From contig JARGOV010000015.1 of assembly GCA_029212965.1 (NCBI GenBank), forward strand, positions 1-37,433: a stretch of 37,433 bases of DNA. Direction: 5' to 3'. Below the pieces are notes generated by a model. That model saw nothing but the letters and a program-made list of their open reading frames with translations. It ran no database searches and was not told the DNA's origin. The DNA comes from Porticoccaceae bacterium (GTDB taxonomy: Bacteria > Pseudomonadota > Gammaproteobacteria > Pseudomonadales > Porticoccaceae). Below are positions 7,113 through 16,008 of the stretch, piece after piece. Each line of letters begins with the position of its first letter. Position 1 is the first letter of the stretch. Position numbers and translations under genes: made by a program.

Positions 7113-7858
7113 TTGAGTTCAAACTCGACGATAATCGGGAGGTGATCACTGGCGACACGAGCAGCTTGATGACGGCAGGGAATGGCGGAGATCGTCCGCA
7201 AATTACCCCGGTAATAAATTCTGTCGAGGCCACCGCGAGGTGCAAACGAGGGGTACGTTTTGATGGGCCGGGTCCGTAAGCGAGTTTCTTTATCGGTCGC
7301 ACAATGCAATGACATGCCTTCAACGAAAAGTGCTCTTAAGCGCGATAGCCAGTCATTAAAGTCACCACCGACAATGCAGGCCGCTTCGGGGGCAATATCG
7401 GTAAATTCTTTACAGCGCATCAACATCCCTGCCTGGCGTTGCCGTTCTAACGGTGAAAGCCCCAAATGCAAATTGAAAACGTCGAGGTGAGACGTTCGTT
7501 CGTTATTGTCGGGTATTTCTATAGCCGTATGTTGGCAACCTCGTCGCTTATGGTCGCCGATAGTTAAATCGATATTGCGCTCACGCGTGATGGGGTAGCG
7601 GCTTAAAGTGGCATTGCCATAGCGACCTTTGCGCAGGCTGACATTGTGCCCAGCGGCGTAGTGGGCGTAACCCAACTCTCTGGCAATGTCCCGGGCCATG
7701 TCTTGCTCTCTTGAGCGTGGTGCGCCTTCGTCAACTTCCTGTAATAACACAATATCAGCGTCGTGATCAGCGAGTATTTTAATAATTCGTTCGGGCTGAT
7801 AGCGGCGATCGAGACCAATCGCGCGATGGATATTATAGGTGATAACACGCAGTTTCAC
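7106..7858 (-). CDS. Endonuclease/exonuclease/phosphatase-fold protein
   Basis: This encodes 250 residues of the EEP metallo-phosphodiesterase fold. The visible catalytic signatures are TYNIH (7-11), LQEVD with Glu41, NLHLG, GGDFNDW, LDRIYYRG and the terminal ASDHLPI. Together they supply the metal-binding Asn/Glu and the Asp-His pairs. Family members cleave DNA, RNA or phospholipid phosphodiesters, and the substrate here cannot be told. There is no signal peptide. It is the last gene of a minus-strand series, and its stop codon is provided by the heptamer repeat tract, so contraction or shift of the tract would barely change the C-terminus. Confidence 0.87.
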   Translation of the reverse strand: MKLRVITYNIHRAIGLDRRYQPERIIKILADHDADIVLLQEVDEGAPRSREQDMARDIARELGYAHYAAGHNVSLRKGRYGNATLSRYPITRERNIDLTIGDHKRRGCQHTAIEIPDNNERTSHLDVFNLHLGLSPLERQRQAGMLMRCKEFTDIAPEAACIVGGDFNDWLSRLRALFVEGMSLHCATDKETRLRTRPIKTYPSFAPRGGLDRIYYRGNLRTISAIPCRHQAARVASDHLPIIVEFELNA

Positions 7859-8015
7859 TGAGCTACATCCGTGAAGAATCGTCTTGCTGATAGGGAGGTT
7901 TTATCACTTGTCAGAGAGTCATCCTACTAAATAACATCCTGGAAGTTGTGGGGCGACGTCGATTATCTTGAACGAGGCTATCTTCAGGACAATCCGGAAG
8001 TGGTTAAACCCCATT

Positions 8016-8786
8016 TTATCCAGCTGAATAGCCTGCATCAATGACCAGCTCAGAGCCCGTCATATATTTTGATTCGTCGGAGGCTAAAAATAGCACGCCA
8101 TTGGCAATATCGGTGGGCTCACCTAGCTCACCGAGAGGTGACATGGCCTCGAAGCGTTGTTTGACTTTCTCCGAACCACCGTACTTTTTGATGGTCGCTT
8201 CGACTCCTGGGGTGCGTATGACACCGGGGTGTACCGAGTTAATGCGTACCTTGTTTTTTAACTGTGCAAACTCCACCGCTGCTGCTTTGGTGAGTAATTT
8301 TACGCCACCTTTAGCGGCACAATAAGCGGCGGATTTGTCGAGACCAATGATGCCTGCAATGGAAGAAATATTAATAATCGAGCCACCGCCTGACTGTTCC
8401 ATGGCGTCAGCGCCGTATTTAACACCGAGAAATACACCATCGAGGGCAATGCTGTTTTGCCATTGCCAATCTTTTAACGTGGTGTCTTTTATCGATTTGG
8501 CAATAATTACAGCTGCGTTATTGACCAGTACATCGAGTTGGCCGTAGGTGGCAGCAGTGTTGGCGATAACCGCTTGCCACTCTCCATCGCTAGACACATC
8601 GTGGTGCTGATAACTTGCTTCACCTCCCGCTTGTTTGATCAGCTCAACGGTTTCGTTGCCACCCCTATCCTCCCAGTCTGTGACCATGACTTTGGCGCCT
8701 TCCTCAGCAAGGCGCAGTGCTGTCGCTCGCCCAAGGCCCGATGCTGCACCAGTAATTAGTGCCACCTTTCCATCAACTCTGCCCAT
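8016..8786 (-). CDS. Short-chain dehydrogenase/reductase (SDR)
   Basis: This encodes 256 residues of a classical SDR acting on an alcohol or ketone with NAD(P). The cofactor motif TGAASGLG is at 12-19, NNAA at 89-92, the catalytic serine near 141-142, and Tyr155/Lys159 in YCAAK. ATG 8786 is chosen because AAGGGAA lies seven bases upstream; the frame stays open to 8885, but a longer form would overlap the preceding gene. It lies 31 bp after the enoyl-CoA hydratase-like gene and is probably cotranscribed, suggesting a role in fatty or alicyclic acid breakdown. The substrate is not known. Confidence 0.88.
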   Translation of the reverse strand: MGRVDGKVALITGAASGLGRATALRLAEEGAKVMVTDWEDRGGNETVELIKQAGGEASYQHHDVSSDGEWQAVIANTAATYGQLDVLVNNAAVIIAKSIKDTTLKDWQWQNSIALDGVFLGVKYGADAMEQSGGGSIINISSIAGIIGLDKSAAYCAAKGGVKLLTKAAAVEFAQLKNKVRINSVHPGVIRTPGVEATIKKYGGSEKVKQRFEAMSPLGELGEPTDIANGVLFLASDESKYMTGSELVIDAGYSAG

Positions 8787-8817
8787 GTTTATTCCCTTTA
8801 TATATTCAGTTTTAATT

Positions 8818-9639
8818 TTATTGGCCAGAGAAATTTGGCGCGCGTTTTTGAAGAAAGTGGGATACACCTTCTTTAAAATCGTCACTCGCGATACTGGCTT
8901 TCATCTCGGTGTGCGCCATATCCAGGGCGGTATCGAGGTCTTGAAACAGCGATTCCCAGAGCTGCTGCTTAATCACACGCATGGAGCGGGGCGAATTGTT
9001 ATTGGCCATATCATGGGCGATTGCCATGGCGTTTTCGATGAAATTTTCCTGAGGGAGTACTCGATTGACAACGCCCAGTGCTTTGGCTTCGGTGCCATCG
9101 AAAACACGGCCCGTCAGCCAGACATCCATCGCGTTGCCAAAACCGGCGATGCGGGGCAGTAACCAGGCACCACCATATTCGGTGATCAAACCACGTTTCA
9201 CAAAGGCCGAGGTAAACTTGGCCTCGGCAGCGGCAATGCGCATATCACAAAACAAGGTAAGAACCAGACTGATACCGGCGCAGGGGCCATTAATGGCGGC
9301 GATAATGGGTTTCGGAACAGCGGGGAAATAGGAGTAGGCGTGTTTGAAATCGGGGCGCACGTCTTGGGGTGTGGGCCTGGGCTGCTCAGCTTTGCCAGCC
9401 TTTTGACCGCCGCCGTCACCCAAATCTTGCAGTACACTCATATCAGCGCCGGCAGAAAACCCACGGCCCGCACCGGTGATGACAATTACATTTACAGCGT
9501 CATCGGCGGCGGCAGTCATTACCGCATCTTGAATTTCTTCAGCCATGCGCGTGGTCCAGGCGTTGAGTTTGTCGGGCCGATTGAGTGTAATGACAGCAAC
9601 TTTTTCGTCGACACGATAAAGTGTTTCGCGGTATTCCAT
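8818..9639 (-). CDS. Enoyl-CoA hydratase/isomerase family (crotonase fold)
   Basis: This encodes 273 residues. The two oxyanion-hole regions are visible: GAGRGFSAGADM in the first half and AAINGPCAGISLVL in the second, followed by the family's EYGGAWLLPRIAG. Crotonase-fold enzymes hydrate, isomerise or cleave CoA thioesters; EYGG places a Glu where hydratases often have a catalytic acid. TAGGAGT eight bases before ATG 9639 is a strong ribosome site. With the SDR downstream it may supply a beta-oxidation-like step. The exact substrate is unknown. Confidence 0.88.
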   Translation of the reverse strand: MEYRETLYRVDEKVAVITLNRPDKLNAWTTRMAEEIQDAVMTAAADDAVNVIVITGAGRGFSAGADMSVLQDLGDGGGQKAGKAEQPRPTPQDVRPDFKHAYSYFPAVPKPIIAAINGPCAGISLVLTLFCDMRIAAAEAKFTSAFVKRGLITEYGGAWLLPRIAGFGNAMDVWLTGRVFDGTEAKALGVVNRVLPQENFIENAMAIAHDMANNNSPRSMRVIKQQLWESLFQDLDTALDMAHTEMKASIASDDFKEGVSHFLQKRAPNFSGQ

Positions 9640-9657
9640 TGCTTGACTCCTACATTT

Positions 9658-9671
9658 ACCCCCGCAGGGGT
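9658..9671. other. Hairpin in the leader of the hydratase-like gene
   Basis: ACCCC (9658-9662) and GGGGT (9667-9671) form a perfect five-pair stem with a four-base loop. On the plus strand it is followed by a T-rich run, so it would stop antisense rather than sense transcription. It sits about 20 bp before the start codon at 9639. Its role is unclear. Confidence 0.4.
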
Positions 9672-9713
9672 TTATTATTTTTAGTGTTAGTTTTTAGCAG
9701 TTTTTGCTGGGCT

Positions 9714-10637
9714 TCAATCCATTTCGGCAAAGGCTTTGATCAATTGAAAACCAATAGCCATAGGCGGGGGCAATAGCACACCTTGGTCGGTGGCGCCGTT
9801 GAGTACATCGCGCAGAACACTGCGTGACACCCAACGGGCCTCTTCCAGCTCGAGGCCATCAATGGTGATTTCTTCACTTTCTGCTTCGGCAAAGCAACCG
9901 ATCATTAACGACGAGGGCCAGGGCCAGGGTTGGGTTGAGTGGTAGCTCACGTCGCCGACTTTTATCCCTGCTTCTTCCATAATTTCACGGCGCACGGCCT
10001 CTTCGATATTTTCCCCGGGTTCAACAAAACCGGCGAGGCAGGAGTACATGTGCTGGGGGAACATAGCCTGACGGCCGACCAGACACTGATCCCCGCGCAC
10101 GGCGAGCATAATTACTACGGGATCGGTTCGGGGAAAGTGCTCCGCATTACAGGTGTCACTGCTGCACTTACGCATATAACCGGCATCGCGCATGTCGGTT
10201 TTTTGGCCACAGACGGCACAAAACCCGTGGCGTGCATTCCAGTCGAGAATGGCTTTGGCAGTGCCGAGTGTGGAGGGGTCGCCGAGGGGCAGTTGCAGGG
10301 CAATTGAACGCAGGTCCATAAACCGACCTACCTGAATAAAAGGCTCACTTTTGTTGGCGTCTTCAAACACAGTGATATCAATGGCGAAGTGGGCGACACC
10401 CTCGGCGTCGTTACCGAGGAAAATTGTTGGCACACCGCTGGCTATATAGTCCGCGAGATCGACTGGCGATAGCCAGCCAATACCGTCGCGTCGGCGGGTG
10501 ACCAGGGGCTGTAGTTTCCACAGGGGGACGATGCGGCTGGCAGGGTCTGCTAACTGGGTGCTCAACCATTCGCTGTTGGTGCGTAAATGACTGGCTCTAT
10601 CAAGTGGGCCGCCAGCAAAAGTGTGGACATCAGACAT
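9714..10637 (-). CDS. nudC: NAD(+) diphosphatase / RNA decapping hydrolase NudC
   Basis: This encodes 307 residues that would hydrolyse NAD(H) to NMN and AMP and, in characterised members, remove NAD caps from RNA. A four-cysteine zinc ribbon is present (CAVC, then CSSDTC). The Nudix box is complete (GFVEPGENIEEAV, RREIMEEAGI), and it is followed by the NudC-specific TQPWPWPSSLM. The N-terminal domain is longer than in the 257-residue E. coli enzyme. It lies in the minus-strand series, 67 bp after the hydrolase gene. Confidence 0.93.
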   Translation of the reverse strand: MSDVHTFAGGPLDRASHLRTNSEWLSTQLADPASRIVPLWKLQPLVTRRRDGIGWLSPVDLADYIASGVPTIFLGNDAEGVAHFAIDITVFEDANKSEPFIQVGRFMDLRSIALQLPLGDPSTLGTAKAILDWNARHGFCAVCGQKTDMRDAGYMRKCSSDTCNAEHFPRTDPVVIMLAVRGDQCLVGRQAMFPQHMYSCLAGFVEPGENIEEAVRREIMEEAGIKVGDVSYHSTQPWPWPSSLMIGCFAEAESEEITIDGLELEEARWVSRSVLRDVLNGATDQGVLLPPPMAIGFQLIKAFAEMD

Positions 10638-10704
10638 GGGGTTTCCTTCTTATAAATCAGTTAAGCGTTCTACGTAAGGTCAGGTGTGTTCAAGCGTAAG
10701 AGCT

Positions 10705-11352
10705 TTACATGCGGTCAGAGACAAAGCCGTTGGTCTGGCGTTCCTGGCCGAACGTTGACATCGGACCGTGGCCGGGAATAAAGCTCACATCATTACCCAG
10801 GGGCCAGAGCTTGTTACGAATGGAACTAATCAGAGTGTCAAAGTCACCTTTGGGGAAATCGGTGCGGCCGATAGAACCTTGAAATAACACGTCGCCGACA
10901 ATTGCCAGGCGCTCTTTGGGATCGAAAAAAACCAGGTGCCCAGGGGTGTGCCCCGGACAGTGAATGACCTCGAGGGTTTGATTGCCTACAGAGAGGGTGT
11001 CGCCATCGTCGAGCCAGCGGTCGGGGATGAAAGTCCGGTAGGTTTGAGCGTCGCCCAAGCCAAACATTCTGCCCTGTTCAGGAAGATTGTCGATCCAGAA
11101 TTTCTCTTCTTTATGAGGACCCTCAATGGGGATATTTTTTTGCTCCGCCAGATCGGCCACACTACCGGCATGGTCCATGTGGGCGTGAGTAACAAGTATT
11201 TTTTCTAGAGTGACGCCATTGCTTGTAACGGCTTGTTCGATACGCTCAAGGTCACCACCGGGGTCGACAACAGCACCGCGTAGAGTCTCTTCACACCACA
11301 TTAAGGTGCAGTTTTGTTGGAAGGGCGTGACGGGAATTATGACGAACTTCAT
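10705..11352 (-). CDS. Glyoxalase-II-like metallo-beta-lactamase-fold hydrolase
   Basis: This encodes 215 residues. The metal-binding motif is THAHMDHAG (His56, His58, Asp60, His61), followed by HCPGHTPGH, the bridging Asp in IVGDVLF, and a final His in IPGHGPMSTFG. The length and the MKFVIIPVTPFQQNCT opening match YcbL-type small glyoxalase II-like proteins, which hydrolyse thioesters such as lactoylglutathione. There is no signal peptide. The true substrate could be another thioester. Confidence 0.88.
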   Translation of the reverse strand: MKFVIIPVTPFQQNCTLMWCEETLRGAVVDPGGDLERIEQAVTSNGVTLEKILVTHAHMDHAGSVADLAEQKNIPIEGPHKEEKFWIDNLPEQGRMFGLGDAQTYRTFIPDRWLDDGDTLSVGNQTLEVIHCPGHTPGHLVFFDPKERLAIVGDVLFQGSIGRTDFPKGDFDTLISSIRNKLWPLGNDVSFIPGHGPMSTFGQERQTNGFVSDRM

Positions 11353-11508
11353 TAGTTTTTCCGTGTGATAAAAAGAGTTAGTTAGGCCGATTTACACTGG
11401 CTTTTCGCGAACATAATGCCTCTACCGTTCAAGTTTCACTCACACAATAGCGGGACATTTTCCAGGCTGTATTGTGTGGTGATGTTGAATAGATCAGCGC
11501 CAAGCTCG

Positions 11509-12393
11509 TTAAGATTTAGGGGCAAAAGCTTGCAGAGCAAGAGGATCGTAGCCGGGTTCTCCATCGGGACGTAAAGCCTGAATACAGACATGGTCGGCAC
11601 CATTTTGCCAGTGGGCTTCAAGGCGTTTTAAAATTGTCGCTTCGTCACCCCAAGCGACAATGGCATCGACCAATCTGTCGCTGCCGCCGTGCTCAAAATC
11701 ATCGGTGCTAAAACCTAGTGTTAACAAGTTGTTACGATAATTATCAAGGCTCAGGTACATTTCCATAAACTTCCGCGCGATGGAACGGGCTTCGCCAGGG
11801 TCTTTTACGAGTAATACTTTTTGTTCAGGGGCGAGAAATTTATTGGGGCCGATAATATCTCGGGCGCGAGCGGTGTGTTCGGGGGTAACAAAGTAGGGGT
11901 GGGCACCATCGCTGGCACTGCCTGCCAGGCCGAGCATTTTTTCTCGTAGTGCCGCTAGCACTATCATTCCCTGTTTTGCCGGTGGTGGCGCGGTGTACAT
12001 GGCAGCGTTCAAGGCGTCAAGATAGGCGCGCATGGTGCTGACAGGCTTGCCGTAGTCGTGGCTACGAATAGCGCTAACTAACTCTCGGTGAGAGACGCCG
12101 AGGCCGAGAATCAAACGCCCGCCACTAAGTTCGTCAATGGCATTGCGCGCCGATGCCATTGCCATGGGGTCGCGGGCGTAGACATTAGCGATACCCGTGG
12201 CGAGGTAGAGCTTTTCGGTTTCGCCAGCCAGCAGGGTGATGGTGACAAATGGGTCCCGACCAAAGGCCTCGGGTACCCATAGCGTTGAATAGCCTAATTG
12301 TTCGACAGTTTGTGCGAGTTCGATGCATTGTTTGTAGTTGCAGGCATCGAGGAAGCCCCAGACGCCGAGTTTGCCTATATCAGATGCTTTCAT
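11509..12393 (-). CDS. Luciferase-like (LLM) oxidoreductase, TIGR03620-type, predicted F420-dependent
   Basis: This encodes 294 residues of the flavin/F420 luciferase-like barrel. The opening KLGVWGFLDACNYKQ, the RDPFVTITLLAGET stretch, IANVYARDPMAMA and GGRLILGLGVSH are typical of the TIGR03620 family, which is predicted to use coenzyme F420. ATG 12393 (MKAS) is preferred to a GTG at 12429, since the added residues are basic and atypical; neither has a strong ribosome site. A Ddn-like gene is divergent from it. FMN use is possible, and the substrate is unknown. Confidence 0.8.
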   Translation of the reverse strand: MKASDIGKLGVWGFLDACNYKQCIELAQTVEQLGYSTLWVPEAFGRDPFVTITLLAGETEKLYLATGIANVYARDPMAMASARNAIDELSGGRLILGLGVSHRELVSAIRSHDYGKPVSTMRAYLDALNAAMYTAPPPAKQGMIVLAALREKMLGLAGSASDGAHPYFVTPEHTARARDIIGPNKFLAPEQKVLLVKDPGEARSIARKFMEMYLSLDNYRNNLLTLGFSTDDFEHGGSDRLVDAIVAWGDEATILKRLEAHWQNGADHVCIQALRPDGEPGYDPLALQAFAPKS

Positions 12394-12578
12394 GGTTAGA
12401 TGGTTTCTCTGTGATTTTTTATTTGGCACCCAGTCTACCCTTTGCCAATTGTCGATTTCAACGGCTCAGAGTTTTGCTGTGCAGACAATGAAAGACAGAA
12501 AAGGGGTATTGACTTTCGTGTGACGCACTGGAGTAGACTAAGTAAACGACAACCACCACTACTCTCGAGACTATCGTA

Positions 12579-13037
12579 ATGATAAATATAAAGACCGCCA
12601 GCTCTGAGCAAATGGGCAAACTGCTACCTTATCTTAAAGTCTTCTCTTCATTGAACGAGAAGGTTTATCGCCTGACTAATGGGCGTATTCTCGGCAAATT
12701 GAATGGCTATGACGTTTGTCTGGTGACCATGACTGGCGCAAAATCAGGTAAGCAGAGAGTGATTCCCCTGATGTACGTACCCTATAAAGATGGGGTGATT
12801 ATAGTTGCATCGCAGGGTGGTGCGCCGAAAAACCCGGTTTGGTTTAATAACCTTGTTGCAAACCCCGATATTGAAGTGCAGTACAAAGCTAAGAAAATGA
12901 AATTACGGGCGCGTCGCGTTGATGCCGAAGAAAAGGCTACGGTATGGCCTGTTTGTTGTGAGTACTACCCCGATTACGATATTTATCAGAAACGAACCGG
13001 GCGCGATATTCCGGTGTTTGTTTGCGAACCGCGTTAG
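12579..13037 (+). CDS. Ddn-like deazaflavin-dependent nitroreductase-family protein
   Basis: This encodes 152 residues. The sequence LVTMTGAKSGKQR, VIPLMYVPY, VASQGGAPKNPVWFNNL and ANPDIEVQY follows the Ddn/Rv3547 split-barrel family, which binds F420 in mycobacteria. The GAKSG/R and NP-W motifs surround the phosphate-binding region. It faces the luciferase-like gene across about 185 bp, so both may respond to one control region. Use of F420 in this organism is a prediction; some family members bind other ligands. Confidence 0.85.
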   Translation: MINIKTASSEQMGKLLPYLKVFSSLNEKVYRLTNGRILGKLNGYDVCLVTMTGAKSGKQRVIPLMYVPYKDGVIIVASQGGAPKNPVWFNNLVANPDIEVQYKAKKMKLRARRVDAEEKATVWPVCCEYYPDYDIYQKRTGRDIPVFVCEPR

Positions 13038-13141
13038 CGAATTGCTAAACCCTAATAAACTTTAGCCCTGCTGGAGTAGGAGAGGGTACCGGCGAGTCGT
13101 AGCTTTATGGGCACAAACTTTTTGTACTGTTTGTAAGAACT

Positions 13142-13459
13142 TCAGTAATCGTCGCTGCTCAGTAGAGATTCCGGCTCGATATCTCTGAGGGGGTCATCCA
13201 TGGGCGTCATGGTAAAGGTTTTGTCAGGATCAGCACTGTCCTCATTGGTCAGCTCGTAGGGCGCACTCCAGTCCTCAGGAGGCTGGGCGGGTAGTACCAG
13301 CATTTGGTACCAGGTGTCGTAGTCAAATTCACCAATTTCACCGTCTGCGTATTGAATGTCTATGCAGTCGCCTTCCTCGTCCAGAGCCACAACCTCAAAG
13401 ATTTGATTTTCTTCGATGTCCTGATACCAAGCGCCAATAACCGGTAGTTTCTTGCTCAT
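13142..13459 (-). CDS. Small acidic DUF6763-like protein
   Basis: This encodes 105 residues, very acidic, with no membrane segment. The opening LPVIGAWYQDIEENQIFEVV, IDIQYADGEIGEFDYDTWY and PPEDWSAP resemble a conserved gammaproteobacterial family of unknown function (DUF6763). ATG 13459 has GGAGAG just upstream, which settles the start. It is convergent with the Ddn-like gene. No role can be stated. Confidence 0.7.
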   Translation of the reverse strand: MSKKLPVIGAWYQDIEENQIFEVVALDEEGDCIDIQYADGEIGEFDYDTWYQMLVLPAQPPEDWSAPYELTNEDSADPDKTFTMTPMDDPLRDIEPESLLSSDDY

Positions 13460-13707
13460 TTGTTCTCTCCTTTTATGCGCGTTGAGTCCAAGATAGCACT
13501 GCCAAAACTTCATGGCACCCGTATTTCAATAGTCACAAACACTATTATTTCAGAGTGGAATGCACATATAAGTTGATGCCTCGTATGTAACTCGCTGATA
13601 TGTATGAACATGTTTGAAATCAAATGCTAACCATTAATCGCTACTGGGAATATCAGCAAAACTGTACATGCGCTATTTGTCTAATATTCTCTGTTTGGGG
13701 AAAGCCA

Positions 13708-13736
13708 TTGACAATGATTGGCAGCGTTTCTATTGT
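13708..13736 (+). promoter_or_regulatory. Predicted sigma-70 promoter of nagZ
   Basis: TTGACA (13708-13713), a 17-bp spacer and TATTGT (13731-13736) lie 22 bp before the nagZ start region. The -35 is perfect and the -10 matches four of six positions. This is the best promoter-like sequence in the 300-bp gap between the DUF6763-like gene and nagZ, which otherwise shows nothing I recognise. The transcript leader would be very short. Confidence 0.6.
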
Positions 13737-13758
13737 CCAAGCCATCAATTAGCAATGG

Positions 13759-14781
13759 ATGATGATGATGGCCCCAGGCCCCTTAATGCTCGATTTGGAA
13801 GGTACTGCTCTCAGTGATGCTGAACGTGATTTACTGACACAAAGCCCTGTTGGTGGCGTGATTTTTTTTGCGCGTAATATCAAATCCAAGGCGCAATTTA
13901 TGGCTTTGACGGCGGAGGTGTCTGCTCTGCGGCCCGAATTACTACTGGCGATAGATCAGGAGGGTGGTCGTGTGCAACGTTTGCGTGAGGGCTACACCCT
14001 ATTGCCTGCGATGCAGCAGTTAGGTTCTCTGCTTGCTGATGACAGTGCGCGGGGAGCCGAGTTGTTGAAAAATACGGGCTGGTTACTGGCTGTAGAGATG
14101 ATCGCGAGTGGCCTCGATTTTAGTTTTGCCCCAGTGCTTGATCTCGACAGTAACCACTGCGATGTGATTGCCAATCGCTCCTTTTCCCTCAATCCCGATA
14201 TAGCCAGTGCTGCGGCGGGTTATTTTATCGACGGCATGGCCGAGGCGGGGATGGCGGCTACGGGTAAGCACTTCCCGGGCCACGGTGGCGTAACGGCAGA
14301 TAGCCATTTGGAGATACCCTATGACTTGCGCTCTATGGCTCAACTTCAGGCTCGGGATCTGCTTCCTTTCAAAGCGCTAAGTCCTAAACTGCAGGGGGTT
14401 ATGCCGGCCCATATTGTCTTTCCCGAAATTGATAGCAAAGCCGTCGGCTTTTCGTCGTATTGGTTGCAGAGCATATTGCGCGAAGAACTTTCGTTTGATG
14501 GTGTTATTTTTAGTGACGATTTGTCGATGAAAGGCGCCGATCAATTGGGTAGTTATGCTGAAAAAGCAGAAGCTGCACTGCGTGCGGGCTGCGATATGGT
14601 ACTGGTATGCAATAATCGTCACGGTGCATTAGAGGTGCTCGACTTCCTTAAAGGCGGGGCAGAGAGCGTCACGTCGCGGCGTTTGCCTTTAATGAAGGCG
14701 CACAAACAATGGCGCTGGGCTGAACTACTGGGTAATCCACGCTGGTTGGCAACACAAAAAGCACTGGCTGCATTGCAGTAA
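13759..14781 (+). CDS. nagZ: Beta-N-acetylhexosaminidase NagZ (peptidoglycan recycling)
   Basis: This encodes 340 residues of glycoside hydrolase family 3. It would remove N-acetylglucosamine from anhydro-muropeptides in the cytoplasm. Visible motifs are PLMLDLEGTAL, DQEGGRVQR, KHFPGHGG (the His-bearing loop) and SDDLSMKG with the nucleophile Asp. The start is ambiguous: ATG is repeated four times in frame (13759-13770), with a fifth ATG at 13755 out of frame. Product release in other species links this enzyme to AmpC induction, but no ampR is seen here. Confidence 0.93.
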   Translation: MMMMAPGPLMLDLEGTALSDAERDLLTQSPVGGVIFFARNIKSKAQFMALTAEVSALRPELLLAIDQEGGRVQRLREGYTLLPAMQQLGSLLADDSARGAELLKNTGWLLAVEMIASGLDFSFAPVLDLDSNHCDVIANRSFSLNPDIASAAAGYFIDGMAEAGMAATGKHFPGHGGVTADSHLEIPYDLRSMAQLQARDLLPFKALSPKLQGVMPAHIVFPEIDSKAVGFSSYWLQSILREELSFDGVIFSDDLSMKGADQLGSYAEKAEAALRAGCDMVLVCNNRHGALEVLDFLKGGAESVTSRRLPLMKAHKQWRWAELLGNPRWLATQKALAALQ

Positions 14782-14797
14782 TTTGGAAATAGTAAAT

Positions 14798-14820
14798 CCA
14801 CCTTGATTTAAAAGGTGTGG
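14798..14820 (+). other. Hairpin between nagZ and the MscS-type gene
   Basis: CACCTT and AAGGTG form a six-pair stem with a short AT-rich loop, 17 bp after the nagZ stop. No T run follows, so it is a poor intrinsic terminator. It may be a processing or attenuation structure, or have no function. Confidence 0.3.
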
Positions 14821-14847
14821 TTGATGGCTGATATATTGAGGTAATAA

Positions 14848-15960
14848 ATGTTTCAAAAGTTTGAAGGTTGGTTGATAGAAGTGACAGGTACGGAATCAAC
14901 CTGGTGGTTTCAAGTTTTTCTAGTGGTCTTTTTATCACTTGTGTTGGGTTACATTGCCAGTCGGTTTTTTAATCGACTTTCATCCCATGCCGTTGCAACA
15001 AAAACCCTATGGGATGACGCTTTAATTGAGGCTGCCCGAAAACCGTTTGTGTGGTTGATTTGGGTGTTGGGGGTCAATATCGCAGCGGGGATAGCGGCGA
15101 GGGCGGTTGACTCAGATTGGGTGGAGTTAATCGAGCCAGTAAATCGCGTAGCGGTTATTTTACTGCTGGCACAATTCTTATTAAATTTTGTGAAACGTGC
15201 AGAAAGTAATTTGGTCGATCCTTCTTACTTAAATGAGCCCTTAGATACCACTACAGTCAGGGCAATAGGTAAGTTGCTGCGGGCTTCCATTATTATCTCC
15301 GCCGTTTTAATTGCCATGCAGATGTTTGGCCTTAGCGTTTCTGGTGTGCTGGCTTTTGGTGGTATTGGTGGTTTAGCTGTTGGTTTTGCGGCCAAAGATT
15401 TACTCTCAAATTTCTTTGGTGGTTTGATGATTTATCTCGACCGCCCCTTTTCAGTCGGCGACTGGGTTCGTTCCCCCGATAAAGAGATCGAAGGCACGGT
15501 TGAAGATATCGGTTGGCGTTTAACGCGCATTCGCACCTTTGACAAGCGACCTCTCTATATCCCCAATGGCATTTTTGCAACGCTTTCCGTTGAAAACCCC
15601 TCGCGTATGCTCAACCGCCGAATCTACGAGACCATTGGTTTACGCTATGGAGATATCGACAAGATGGGAGCCATTGTTAATGACGTTGAGTCGATGCTAA
15701 AAAATCACCCTGAAATTGATACTACGCAAACGTTGATGGTTAATTTTAATAGTTTTGCTGCAAGTTCGATTGATTTTTTTATTTACACAATGACTAAAAC
15801 CACCGACTGGGCAAAGTATCACGCAATTAAACAAGAAATACTTTTGAAGATAGCGGATATTATTGCCAGCCACAAAGCAGAGATTGCCTTCCCTACGTCA
15901 ACGTTACACATCGCCGATGATCAGGACGGTTTTGTTGTGCCTCGTATCAATAAAGAATAA
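14848..15960 (+). CDS. MscS-family mechanosensitive channel, YnaI-like
   Basis: This encodes 370 residues with about five transmembrane helices. The pore helix and start of the beta domain read GGLAVGFAAKDLLSNFFGG, then DRPFSVGDWVRS, GTVEDIGWRLTRIRTFD and YIPNGIFA, all diagnostic of MscS proteins. The extra helices before the pore and the length near 343 fit YnaI better than the three-helix MscS. Such channels open on membrane tension and protect against osmotic downshock. It follows nagZ by 66 bp. Confidence 0.9.
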   Translation: MFQKFEGWLIEVTGTESTWWFQVFLVVFLSLVLGYIASRFFNRLSSHAVATKTLWDDALIEAARKPFVWLIWVLGVNIAAGIAARAVDSDWVELIEPVNRVAVILLLAQFLLNFVKRAESNLVDPSYLNEPLDTTTVRAIGKLLRASIIISAVLIAMQMFGLSVSGVLAFGGIGGLAVGFAAKDLLSNFFGGLMIYLDRPFSVGDWVRSPDKEIEGTVEDIGWRLTRIRTFDKRPLYIPNGIFATLSVENPSRMLNRRIYETIGLRYGDIDKMGAIVNDVESMLKNHPEIDTTQTLMVNFNSFAASSIDFFIYTMTKTTDWAKYHAIKQEILLKIADIIASHKAEIAFPTSTLHIADDQDGFVVPRINKE

Positions 15961-16008
15961 ATAGTATGACTATTCAGGCGCGCAAAACAGAGGCAAGTGG
16001 GGAGTAAT

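Noticed and set aside
8787-8885. 33-residue N-terminal extension of the SDR gene
   Set aside because: It would overlap the upstream hydratase-like gene, while ATG 8786 has a good ribosome site and the usual SDR spacing to the TGxxxGxG motif.
12432-12539. AGTCTAC and GTAGACT flanking the divergent region of the predicted F420-type genes
   Set aside because: Seven-base arms about 100 bp apart are expected by chance in a region of this size.
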